NCBI RefSeq assembly: GCF_002813755.1
Contig: NZ_CP018061.1
Coordinates: forward strand, 1,974,001-2,038,000
DNA from: Enterococcus mundtii
Lineage (GTDB): Bacteria > Bacillota > Bacilli > Lactobacillales > Enterococcaceae
Direction of reading: 5' to 3'
DNA: 64,000 nucleotides
The notes under the pieces are model-generated. The model saw only the letters and a program-made list of their open reading frames with translations. It did not search any database and had not been told where the DNA came from. Shown here piece by piece: positions 1 through 7,721 of this stretch (positions are counted from its first letter, which is position 1; each line of letters begins with the position of its first letter). The position numbers were made by a program, and so were the translations under genes.

Positions 1-34
1 CACTGATTTTGATTGGCTTTTTCACTTCTTCCAT
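1..34 (-). CDS. Start of an unidentified gene (5' end only)
   Basis: Only the first eleven codons lie in the window (MEEVKKPIKIS, then the edge). The start is well supported: an AAGGAGAG Shine-Dalgarno sequence sits about eight bases before the ATG, and a good promoter with palindromic sites lies just upstream. The product cannot be identified from eleven residues. The inverted repeats between promoter and start would fit a gene controlled by, or encoding, a TetR-type repressor, but that is inference. Confidence 0.6.
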   Translation of the reverse strand, partial: MEEVKKPIKIS

Positions 35-50
35 ATGTATCACTCTCCTT

Positions 51-113
51 TTCGTTTACAAACGTAAACTTAATTTCTAAATACAGATTACACTTGTAAA
101 CGAAACGTGTCAA
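51..113 (-). promoter_or_regulatory. Promoter with two palindromic operator-like elements
   Basis: Read on the minus strand, a perfect TTGACA (108-113) is followed after 17 bases by TAATCT (85-90). A palindrome GTTTAC-N4-GTAAAC occupies 54-69, between the promoter and the ribosome binding site. The ten-base element TTCGTTTACA at 51-60 recurs as its exact reverse complement at 95-104, inside the promoter spacer. This spacing is typical of a repressor operator pair. The -35 box overlaps the stop codon of the upstream kinase-like gene. Confidence 0.6.
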
Positions 114-643
114 CTACTTTTACTTCGCCATTGCTCTAGAAATTTTTTTTGCTGTCGTGAACCATTCAAAATGACTAATTTCTCTTCTGCTCCTTGTTCA
201 TAGATTTTTTTGATCGCTAAGGGTTCCCTCTCGTTCTTGAAACGCCAAACAAAAAGTAAAAAGTCCAAATATTCTTTGTCGAATTTTTCTATAAATTCTT
301 CTGGAACATCTGGACGGGTACTTTTATCTACTTTTCGTTTGAGCGAACGCTTGATCACACGATACATCGCTCGGTATCTCGGCAAGCGAAGCATTAGGAT
401 CAAGTCAGCTTGTTCAATTCGATCTTTTGCAATCGATAGATAATTTCCTTCGATGATCCAATCCTTGTTCTCCGCCATAAATTTTTCCTGTTCTTTTAAC
501 AACCATTGTTTGGCTGCTTTTCCATAGTCCGTTGCTAGCCACAATCGATCGAGAGCTAAAAGAGGGCTTCCTGTCGTTGCTTGTAAGCTTCTTGCAAGTG
601 TGGACTTACCTGCACCCGACTGTCCAATAATCATTATTTTCAT
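110..643 (-). CDS. P-loop kinase-like protein (FlaR/adenylate-kinase-like family)
   Basis: A 177-residue soluble protein with an N-terminal Walker A motif GQSGAGKST (residues 7-15) directly after a short beta strand, followed by a substrate-side segment LLALDRLWL and a WIIEGNYL motif. This layout is typical of small ATPases often annotated 'topology modulation protein FlaR' or adenylate-kinase-like proteins; their substrate is not established. The basic patch at residues 90-108 is lysine/arginine rich. The ATG follows GAAGGAGGACAAA. It stands alone between the permease terminator and the promoter of the next gene. The family call is firm; the substrate is unknown. Confidence 0.75.
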   Translation of the reverse strand: MKIMIIGQSGAGKSTLARSLQATTGSPLLALDRLWLATDYGKAAKQWLLKEQEKFMAENKDWIIEGNYLSIAKDRIEQADLILMLRLPRYRAMYRVIKRSLKRKVDKSTRPDVPEEFIEKFDKEYLDFLLFVWRFKNEREPLAIKKIYEQGAEEKLVILNGSRQQKKFLEQWRSKSS

Positions 644-698
644 TTTGTCCTCCTTCGAATGGTCATCTTTTTATTTTACCTCTTATTCTTAATAACGT

Positions 699-735
699 AA
701 AAAAAGACCGAACCAATCGTTGGACTGATTCGGTC
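699..735 (-). terminator. Intrinsic terminator of the permease gene
   Basis: Hairpin with arms GACCGAA (706-712) and TTCGGTC (729-735), followed on the minus strand by a run of seven T. Confidence 0.8.
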
Positions 736-745
736 AAATCTTATT

Positions 746-2209
746 TTAAAGTTGAGAAACTGGTTCTTTCAATGGATTTTTCTTATTATCACGACGTGCG
801 ATCGCTGGTAAGATCATACCTAGTAAAATCAAAATGATCGGTGTGACGATATTTGAGATCAATTGGAACCACCAAGCTTTTGGATCAGCAGCGTATTCCA
901 CTTTTGGTACCATTCCCAAAACACATGCAAACGCAGTGAAAGCAAAACACCAAGCACCAAAGATGAATCCAACTTTAGGATTTTTCACGAACTTATATTC
1001 CGACGTGAATTTTTTGTATGCTTTGTTCAACATCATGTAGGCTAGGAATACCCATAAGTAACGCATTGGCATAACGACTGAATTTAAGTTCGTCAACCAT
1101 TTAACTAATTCATTCATATCTTTGATACCAATAATCGGTAATAGGATGATGATACCGACTAAGATACCAGTTAACATGTAACCATTGACCAACGTTCCTT
1201 TACGGTTACGTTTACGTAACCAACTTGGCACAAATTCTGGATCTGCATCGGCTAACAAGATCTTCAATGGCGCATCAATAGAAAATGCCAAGGCAGAAAT
1301 TTGACCAACCATATTCGTCAATGCATAGATGATCATCAATGCATTGCCAATACCATAATAGTTACCTAAGATTTGGAAGGCACTGTACGCACCGTTTGCC
1401 ATTAAATCTTTAGGAATATTGTCACTTGCAAATAACATACCCATTGCTACAGAACCTAAAACAGCACAGATACCGACCATCGCTGCCAAAAAGATCATCC
1501 CTTTTGGAAATTCTTTTGCCGGGTTACGTGTAGAATTAACATAAGGAGAGATTTTCTCAGCGCCTCCTACAGCAAAGACTAACATTGAAACAGTCGTAAA
1601 GTAACTAAAGTCAAACTTAGGAATATACGTTTTGACTTGGTTCATATTTGCTGTCGCAAATTCCATCGTTGGATTGATGAATGGCGCAGTAACAGCAAGT
1701 AAAATGAATAATAATGACATGACGAACATCGCTGTACCTGCTAAACCACCGATAACTTTCAACGTTGATAAGCCTTTTGTTGATAGATACAAGAAAGCTA
1801 AGAAAATGATCAAGGAGATCACTGCGACCATTTGGACAGACATCGTATTGACGATATCGCCATTTCCTTGAACTGCCCAGCCAGCTGCAATCAAAATCGC
1901 TTGTGGTTTTTGTGCTAAGTATGGAATGTGCACGACCCAGTATGTCCAGGCAGCATAATAAGCTAAGCGTTTATTCGAAGTAGTATTTTCTACCCAAGAA
2001 CTAACGCCCCCTTTACTATCTTTGAATGCTGATCCTAATTGACCGACGATCAGTGCATAGGGGATAAAATAAATAGCCAGGATCAATAACCATGAAGTGA
2101 TTACTGAGATTCCTTGTTGCGCGTAGTTATTGACGACATTCCCCATACCCCAGACCATGTTGAATGCAATCAACGCTACTGTAAACCAGCGCAGTTGTTT
2201 TTCGTTCAT
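746..2209 (-). CDS. APC-family amino acid permease
   Basis: A 487-residue polytopic membrane protein with about twelve hydrophobic segments and no signal peptide. The N-terminal stretch with WGMGNVVNNYAQQG, the GGVSSWVENTT loop and the long helix pattern match the amino acid-polyamine-organocation superfamily, in particular the glutamate/GABA antiporter-like branch (YjeM-type). The substrate cannot be read from sequence; an amino acid or a decarboxylation product is the usual choice. It is monocistronic: its own promoter lies 43 bases upstream and a strong terminator follows. The ATG is preceded by AAAGGAGAAATCAG. Confidence 0.8.
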   Translation of the reverse strand: MNEKQLRWFTVALIAFNMVWGMGNVVNNYAQQGISVITSWLLILAIYFIPYALIVGQLGSAFKDSKGGVSSWVENTTSNKRLAYYAAWTYWVVHIPYLAQKPQAILIAAGWAVQGNGDIVNTMSVQMVAVISLIIFLAFLYLSTKGLSTLKVIGGLAGTAMFVMSLLFILLAVTAPFINPTMEFATANMNQVKTYIPKFDFSYFTTVSMLVFAVGGAEKISPYVNSTRNPAKEFPKGMIFLAAMVGICAVLGSVAMGMLFASDNIPKDLMANGAYSAFQILGNYYGIGNALMIIYALTNMVGQISALAFSIDAPLKILLADADPEFVPSWLRKRNRKGTLVNGYMLTGILVGIIILLPIIGIKDMNELVKWLTNLNSVVMPMRYLWVFLAYMMLNKAYKKFTSEYKFVKNPKVGFIFGAWCFAFTAFACVLGMVPKVEYAADPKAWWFQLISNIVTPIILILLGMILPAIARRDNKKNPLKEPVSQL

Positions 2210-2251
2210 CTGATTTCTCCTTTATAAATATTTAATAATTATTCATTGACT

Positions 2252-2280
2252 ATCATATTCAATTTTCATAATGTTTACAA
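2252..2280 (-). promoter_or_regulatory. Promoter of the APC permease
   Basis: TTGTAA (2275-2280), 17-base spacer, TATGAT (2252-2257) on the minus strand. The region from here to 2451 is AT-rich and holds nothing else I can recognise. Confidence 0.55.
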
Positions 2281-2451
2281 CACTTCGTTATTTTATTTGT
2301 GGATTATTTTAGGTAAAACACATTGTTTTTACATTTATTTTTCATTTTATCCTCTAACACCTAATCTAAAGGCTCACAAACATGAATTATTTTCTAACTA
2401 TTTTGGAATTTTCAGAACAATTAAAATCTTCCAGTTATTTTAATCACAGAA

Positions 2452-2487
2452 AAACCACAGTCCTCAAATAAATGATTTCTGTGGTTT
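2452..2487 (-). terminator. Intrinsic terminator of the P-type ATPase gene
   Basis: Arms AAACCACAG and CTGTGGTTT around an 18-base loop, followed by T residues on the minus strand. Confidence 0.8.
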
Positions 2488-2507
2488 AACGGTGCTTTTT
2501 TGACTGT

Positions 2508-4589
2508 TTATTTGACTTTTTTGACAGATAGCCCACGCATGGCGTTTAAAACTGCTATCAGGGTCACACCGACATCGGCAAAGACTGCATTTCCCATAGA
2601 AGCAAAGCCAATAGCTCCGAGAACCAATACGATCACTTTTACTCCAATAGCAAACGCAATATTTTGCTTGACGATTTTCAACGTTTTTCTTGAAATTTGA
2701 ATCGCCTCCGCAAGTTTTGATGGCTCATCGTTCATGATGACGACATCGGCTGCTTCAATGGCTGCATCACTGCCTAAACCACCCATGGCGATTCCCACAT
2801 CTGCTCGAGCTAATACCGGTGCATCATTGATCCCATCACCGACAAAGGCAGTTTTCTGAGTCGTTTCGTTCATCAAAGCTTCTAATTTTTCTACCTTATC
2901 TTCTGGAAGCAGTTCACTATAGACTGCATCAACCCTTACCTCTTTTGCGACTTGTTCCGCAATCGTTTTAGCATCACCTGTCAACATCACTGTCTTTTTG
3001 ACGCCGACTTTTTTCAATGTCTCGATAGCAAATGTTGCATCTGCTTTGATCGTATCCGCGATAACTAAATAGCCCATGAGCTGACTGTCGATCGCTAAAT
3101 AGATCATTGTTCCTATTTCATGATTCTCTGGTTGCTCGACTCCATAGCGAGCCAATAATTTTTGATTTCCGACAAGTACCTCTTGTCCCTTGACCTGTGC
3201 GTTGATTCCTTCACCAGCGATTTCTACAGGTTCTTCAATTTCATATAACGGGCCACTGTAGGTATCCATGACCGCCTTGGCGATTGGATGTGTCGATAGA
3301 TTTTCTAGACTCGCCACATATTTCATAAACGCTTTCTCGTCAATGGTAGAAACAACTTTTTGTACGGCAAAATCACCCTTAGTCAGGGTACCTGTTTTGT
3401 CAAATACCACTGTTTCTGTACGAGCTAAAAGTTCTAGATAATTTCCACCTTTTACAAGTATCCCCCGTTTACTAGCCCCACCGATTCCTCCGAAAAAGCT
3501 AAGTGGAACAGAAATGACCAATGCACATGGACAAGAGATCACTAGAAATGTCAATGCTCGATAAATCCATTCAGAAAAATCTCCTTCAAAAAGTAAGGGT
3601 GGGACAGTTGCTAAAAGAACAGCTAAAGCAACAACGATCGGCGTATAGTAACGAGCAAACTTAGTGATGAATTTTTCAGCTGGTGCCTTTTTACTGCTTG
3701 CTGTCTCCACTAGTTCTAATAATTTGCTGATGGTCGAATTTTCATAGTTCTTTTTTACTTCGATGGTTAAAGGATGGGTCTTATTGATAAAACCACTTAA
3801 TACATTTTCACCACTCATCACTTCTTTAGGCAATGATTCTCCTGTTAATGCAGATGTATCTACGAGGGATTGTCCCTTCAAAATCGTTCCGTCCAAAGGA
3901 ATTCTTTCACCTGGTTTGACCATGACCGACTCACCGATCCGCACTTCTTCTGGTTGCTTATTTACCAAGCCGGTTTCAGTGATCACATGAGCAACTTCCG
4001 GTCGGATCGCCATCAACTCACGAATTGACCGACGAGACTGATCGACCGCAAAATGTTGGAAATACTCACCGATTTGATAAAACAACATGACAGCAACTGC
4101 TTCTGGATATTCACCGATCATCATCGCACCGATCGTTGCAATCGACATCAAAAAGTTTTCATCAAACACTTGTCCTTTACGAATATTGACGAACGCTTGC
4201 TTGATAACATCAAAGCCAATGAGAACAAAAATGGCCAAAAAAGTAATGAAACGAATTGGCTCAGCAGGCTTCCATAAAAACAATAAAAGCAAGCTAAGTG
4301 ACGCTATGGCGATACGTAACAATGCTGTTTTATTTTCTTTTTCTGGTTCATGATTTTTACTTGTCTGCTTTTTCACTTCGATTATTTTGACATCTGGTTC
4401 TAATTGATGTATTTCTTCTGTTGCTTGCTTTTCAATCGTTTCAATGACAGCTTTATCTGCATCGATCATCATTTTTCCAGTCGCAAAATTGACCGATGCT
4501 TCTTTTACGCCAGGTATTGCTTGTACTTTTTTTTCGATTTTCATCGCACAATTTGCGCAATCTAAACCTTCTAATTGATAACTTTTCAT
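2508..4589 (-). CDS. Zn/Cd/Pb-type P1B heavy-metal translocating ATPase
   Basis: A 693-residue P1B-type ATPase that exports soft divalent metals from the cytoplasm. One N-terminal metal-binding (HMA) domain carries GLDCANC (residues 7-13). The intramembrane metal site is SCPCALV near residue 353, the phosphorylated aspartate is in DKTGTLT near residue 397, and the hinge GDGINDAP lies near residue 590. The CPC motif with a CANC domain and no His-rich tail points to the CadA/ZntA group rather than a copper pump. Start chosen at MKSYQ because AAGGAGGG sits eight bases upstream; an ATG eight codons earlier lacks a site. Its promoter spacer carries an ArsR-type operator, so metal-induced derepression is likely; a CzrA-like repressor is encoded at 37.9 kb. 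Confidence 0.93.
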   Translation of the reverse strand: MKSYQLEGLDCANCAMKIEKKVQAIPGVKEASVNFATGKMMIDADKAVIETIEKQATEEIHQLEPDVKIIEVKKQTSKNHEPEKENKTALLRIAIASLSLLLLFLWKPAEPIRFITFLAIFVLIGFDVIKQAFVNIRKGQVFDENFLMSIATIGAMMIGEYPEAVAVMLFYQIGEYFQHFAVDQSRRSIRELMAIRPEVAHVITETGLVNKQPEEVRIGESVMVKPGERIPLDGTILKGQSLVDTSALTGESLPKEVMSGENVLSGFINKTHPLTIEVKKNYENSTISKLLELVETASSKKAPAEKFITKFARYYTPIVVALAVLLATVPPLLFEGDFSEWIYRALTFLVISCPCALVISVPLSFFGGIGGASKRGILVKGGNYLELLARTETVVFDKTGTLTKGDFAVQKVVSTIDEKAFMKYVASLENLSTHPIAKAVMDTYSGPLYEIEEPVEIAGEGINAQVKGQEVLVGNQKLLARYGVEQPENHEIGTMIYLAIDSQLMGYLVIADTIKADATFAIETLKKVGVKKTVMLTGDAKTIAEQVAKEVRVDAVYSELLPEDKVEKLEALMNETTQKTAFVGDGINDAPVLARADVGIAMGGLGSDAAIEAADVVIMNDEPSKLAEAIQISRKTLKIVKQNIAFAIGVKVIVLVLGAIGFASMGNAVFADVGVTLIAVLNAMRGLSVKKVK

Positions 4590-4634
4590 TTTAAGTCCCT
4601 CCTTACTAAACATATGACTATCTCTTCATAAGTT

Positions 4635-4664
4635 ATTATACATGAATGAGTATTCATATGTCAA
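4635..4664 (-). promoter_or_regulatory. Consensus promoter with ArsR/SmtB-type operator in the spacer
   Basis: On the minus strand TTGACA (4659-4664) and TATAAT (4635-4640) are both perfect and 18 bases apart. The spacer holds the palindrome ATGAAT-GAGT-ATTCAT (4642-4657), which fits the TGAA-N6-TTCA pattern of ArsR/SmtB-family metal sensor operators. A bound repressor would block RNA polymerase directly. Confidence 0.8.
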
Positions 4665-4827
4665 ATCATAGTAACAACGGATCATGATTTAAGTATCGTT
4701 CGGGAGAATCATTATTTCTTTAAGGTGTAAAAGAAGTTTCTTATGTAAAAGTGACGAATGATAAACTTTTTACAATAGAAAATAAAGGAGAATATCTTTG
4801 AAAGATCAAAAGATAAGGAGAAGAAAT

Positions 4828-6120
4828 ATGCTTGGTTTTGACGGACAATACCATCAATTGGCACTTGCTCTAAGATTAGGAAATGCAGCAGCGTTTGAAG
4901 TTGTAGGTGCAGACGGGAAAAAGAATTACCAATTTTTATTTTCAAGATTTATCAAAATGATCGAAAATGATGTTGATCATGCCTTGATCAATGAAACGCA
5001 AAAAACTAAAGTGATCCAGTCTTTAAAAAGTACGATTACATACTACGAAATGAAAAAACCGGCAGAATTGCAACAGGAAATCGAAAATCTGAAAAAAAAT
5101 GATCCAGCGAGTTTTATGATTATTCCTTCATACATTGTAAGTCCTTCTTATCATCATAATCATATTTATACTTTGATCATCTATAAGCAAGAACATGACT
5201 ATCTTGTCGCTAAAATAGATAAATTTGCGGCAAATACCAACATGGGTAATCAGTTATCAACTATCCCAGCAGATCATTTGGAAACGTTAAGTAAAATACT
5301 TTTTGCTACAAAACTCGAACATCATAGCGAATCTAAAGTCAATATCATTGATGCAATCAACCAACTCTCAGAAACGCCACCAAAGAATCTTGATTTTGAC
5401 ATGAGAGGATATGCGCTAATTCCTGTTTGCCCCATCTTAGAACCACTTACTGCCTTTCGAAGTGTCCTTCATCATTGCCAAGAGGCTACATTCACGCCCC
5501 CCTTTGCTGAAGGCAAAGTAAAACCAAAATTTTGTACATCAATAGCATTTCGCAAACGTTTCTATCAGACTTTTCTAGGTGAAAAAACAAAGCATAATGA
5601 AAAATTTTCCCAGCTATGGAAACATTATGAACAGCGAAAAAACATCACTGGTCTAAAAGAAACTATCTCAAGAGATGACTTTGTTGAAATTTCGAATGAT
5701 TTCGTAAAGAAAGTCTACCAAGATCCTAGAACACCTAAAACATTTGTTAAAAATCAATCCGTCGAGGTCGCACCTTATTATTATCATGTTTTTTATGATG
5801 ATTCCAGACGATTGAAACCATTGGATGCTCACATCAGCGCAATCATTGATGGAACGGATCAATCATCAAAAGAGGCCTATCGACGAAAAGTAAAAGTTAA
5901 GAGCCAGCGATTTGGTGCAACAGTCAAAACATTCAGAGAAAGGATTTTTTCTGATAGACAGACCTCCAAAAGTAACTCCACAGACGTGCTAAGTCCAACT
6001 TCTCCAACACATCCGTCCCTTACACAAGCAAATTTTAATCATCGCATAGTAGACGCAACCAACAAATCGAATTTTTTGAGTAAGCAAATACCTAAAAAAC
6101 ATACAGATATCACTCGCTAA
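4828..6120 (+). CDS. Orphan protein of unknown function, 430 residues
   Basis: I do not recognise this protein. It has no signal peptide or membrane helix, so it is probably cytoplasmic unless exported by an unusual route. Residues about 90-165 form a compact region with ASFMIIPSYIVSP, a His-rich SYHHNHIY, and alternating strands ending in LVAKIDKF; cysteines appear later (VCPILEPL, HHCQEATF, KPKFCTS). A His, then Asp, then Cys order is also found in some cysteine-protease and acetyltransferase effectors, but I cannot claim that fold. The last 65 residues are Ser/Thr/Asn/Lys rich and look disordered. Two starts have good sites: TTG at 4798 (AAAGGAG, 7-base spacing) and ATG at 4828 (AAGGAG, 7-base spacing); I use the ATG. 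It is a single-gene unit flanked by unrelated core genes, which suggests an accessory insertion. Confidence 0.7.
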   Translation: MLGFDGQYHQLALALRLGNAAAFEVVGADGKKNYQFLFSRFIKMIENDVDHALINETQKTKVIQSLKSTITYYEMKKPAELQQEIENLKKNDPASFMIIPSYIVSPSYHHNHIYTLIIYKQEHDYLVAKIDKFAANTNMGNQLSTIPADHLETLSKILFATKLEHHSESKVNIIDAINQLSETPPKNLDFDMRGYALIPVCPILEPLTAFRSVLHHCQEATFTPPFAEGKVKPKFCTSIAFRKRFYQTFLGEKTKHNEKFSQLWKHYEQRKNITGLKETISRDDFVEISNDFVKKVYQDPRTPKTFVKNQSVEVAPYYYHVFYDDSRRLKPLDAHISAIIDGTDQSSKEAYRRKVKVKSQRFGATVKTFRERIFSDRQTSKSNSTDVLSPTSPTHPSLTQANFNHRIVDATNKSNFLSKQIPKKHTDITR

Positions 6121-6128
6121 GTGTAAAA

Positions 6129-6177
6129 AAAAGTAACTCTTTCGACAGACAAACAACTGTGCAAGAGAGTTACTTTT
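6129..6177. terminator. Bidirectional terminator
   Basis: Twelve-base arms AAAAGTAACTCT and AGAGTTACTTTT with A and T tracts on both sides; serves the orphan gene (+) and the yccF-like gene (-). Confidence 0.8.
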
Positions 6178-6192
6178 ATATTTAGTGACTAT

Positions 6193-6552
6193 TTAAACGA
6201 TTTCTGCCCCAAACGGCATCAGCGCTAGGCGGGCTAATTTGAAGGACTGCTTTGCAAAAGGAATACCAATAATCGTGATACAAAGTAAAATCCCACTGAT
6301 GACATGCCCTAGAGCAATCGGTAGACCTGACACGATCAACCAAATGATATTGACGATCAAAGATACGCCATTGTTTGTATAAATGACTTCTTTTCCAAAG
6401 GGTGCAAACGATAAAGAAGCTAGTTTAAAGCATTGTAGCCCGACCGGAATACCAACAATTGTGATACACCATAACACACCTGCTATCGCCCAACTAAGTC
6501 CACCGAGTAAACCACCAAAAATAAACCAAATAATATTTCCAATACAACTCAT
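6193..6552 (-). CDS. YccF-family inner membrane protein
   Basis: A 119-residue membrane protein built of two similar halves, each with a hydrophobic helix pair ending in an ITIxGIPxxxQxFKLA-type motif (CITIVGIPVGLQCFKLA and CITIIGIPFAKQSFKLA). This duplicated pattern is the signature of the YccF (DUF307) family, whose role is not known. The start at MSCIGN is preferred because GGAG lies nine bases before it, while the ATG five codons upstream has no site. It ends near the shared terminator and starts 18 bases after the GNAT-like gene upstream. Confidence 0.88.
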   Translation of the reverse strand: MSCIGNIIWFIFGGLLGGLSWAIAGVLWCITIVGIPVGLQCFKLASLSFAPFGKEVIYTNNGVSLIVNIIWLIVSGLPIALGHVISGILLCITIIGIPFAKQSFKLARLALMPFGAEIV

Positions 6553-6585
6553 TGTTTCTTTCTCCATTCTAACGAGAGCCTTACG

Positions 6586-6930
6586 TTAAAAACTATTGAA
6601 ATCGACTCTCTTGATTTTACGTTTTTTTGCTTCTAATAACCACTGCTCCATAAACTGAGCGGCTACGGTTCTTTCATGATCGACTGCTACAAAAATCGTT
6701 TGAATCAGTTCACCAGTTTGCTGATCTGCGTCAGTCGTTTCGATTTGTCTCGCTTGTCCAAAAGCGAAAATCATTGGTTTTTCTGCGTCATCTTGTGCTG
6801 CTATAAACGATATATTCAATGGATCGTTTATATCTGGCAACGTTAGTTCCTCCAAGAATCGATTTTCTTGTTGCCTGATCAACGTATTGATCATCGGTAG
6901 ATCTGCTTCGGTTGCTGGCCGAATGATCAT
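6586..6930 (-). CDS. Short GNAT-like protein
   Basis: A 114-residue protein that opens like a GNAT acetyltransferase (MIIRPATEADLPMINTLI). A central strand QTIFVAVDHERTV is followed by a helix, but the usual acetyl-CoA loop (Q/RxxGxG/A) is not visible, and it is some 30 residues shorter than typical members. It may be a degenerate or non-catalytic version. Its ATG overlaps the stop of the preceding SGNH hydrolase gene by four bases (ATGA), so the two are probably translationally coupled. Confidence 0.6.
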   Translation of the reverse strand: MIIRPATEADLPMINTLIRQQENRFLEELTLPDINDPLNISFIAAQDDAEKPMIFAFGQARQIETTDADQQTGELIQTIFVAVDHERTVAAQFMEQWLLEAKKRKIKRVDFNSF

Positions 6931-7562
6931 TCAAACCACTCTTTTCTTTTTTTGACCGTTTCTATCCAAATATTGGCAATCGTTTCATGACCCAGTAGTG
7001 TCGGATGGACACCATCATCCCCTGTGTATTTCTCATAGCCATATGAGATGCCTAAAGAATTCAACGTTCCATCTAACGGGACAAAAACTGCTTGATATTC
7101 TTTTGCTAGTTGACGAATCAAGTGGATCTTTGGATCAAGATCACTACGCCAACTTCTCCGATCTTCAGGCTCTGGCAAAACAAATGGTTCCATCAAGACG
7201 ATTTTTTTGATGCCACTTTCCACTAAACGATCAAGTAAATACCGATAATCTGCTTCAAAACGAGTAAAGGATTCTTTTGTCGCAAATGCTTCAGGCTCGC
7301 CTACATTGTGCCATGTATCATTGATGCCGATCAAAATTGAGACGATATCAGGTTTCAAATCGATGCAGTCTGCTTGCCAGCGCTTCTTGAGGTCTGCCAA
7401 CTTATTTCCGCCGATTCCGCGATTGACGAATGTCCACGTGTTTTCTGGATCACTCGCAGCCAATTTTGCTGCTGTTAACAGTGCATAGCCATGACCGAGA
7501 TCGTCAGTTTCTCTACCCGCATCTGTGATACTATCTCCAATGAATAAAAGTCGTTGTTCCAT
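6927..7562 (-). CDS. SGNH/GDSL-family hydrolase (lysophospholipase/esterase type)
   Basis: A 211-residue SGNH hydrolase. Block I FIGDSITDAGR carries the nucleophile serine near residue 10, block III is IGIND, and block V DGVHPTLLGH supplies the Asp/His pair near residue 190. No signal peptide remains with the chosen start, so it is likely cytoplasmic; members hydrolyse acyl or acetyl esters, and the substrate here is unknown. I start at MEQRLLFIGDS, which has AGGGGATGAG just upstream; a longer reading adds 26 residues without homology to the family. First gene of a pair with the short GNAT-like protein. Confidence 0.85.
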   Translation of the reverse strand: MEQRLLFIGDSITDAGRETDDLGHGYALLTAAKLAASDPENTWTFVNRGIGGNKLADLKKRWQADCIDLKPDIVSILIGINDTWHNVGEPEAFATKESFTRFEADYRYLLDRLVESGIKKIVLMEPFVLPEPEDRRSWRSDLDPKIHLIRQLAKEYQAVFVPLDGTLNSLGISYGYEKYTGDDGVHPTLLGHETIANIWIETVKKRKEWFE

Positions 7563-7664
7563 CTCATCCCCTACTTTCCATGCTACTTTTACGTTATTAT
7601 CCCATACACGTCTAGCCAAAGAAAGAAGGAAATGGAACATTAGTGATTTTATAACTACTTCTTA

Positions 7665-7711
7665 AAAAAATGCGTTCCACGAAAATCCGATGAACGATTT
7701 TCGTGGAACGC
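7665..7711 (-). terminator. Strong terminator after asnS
   Basis: Sixteen-base perfect arms starting GCGTTCCACG and ending CGTGGAACGC with an 8-base loop, then a run of T on the minus strand. Confidence 0.9.
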
Positions 7712-7721
7712 GTCTTATTTC

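Noticed and set aside
2246..2443. 65-residue open frame on the plus strand
   Set aside because: AT-rich intergenic DNA opposite the permease promoter; no ribosome binding site and a Phe/Tyr-rich composition typical of chance frames.
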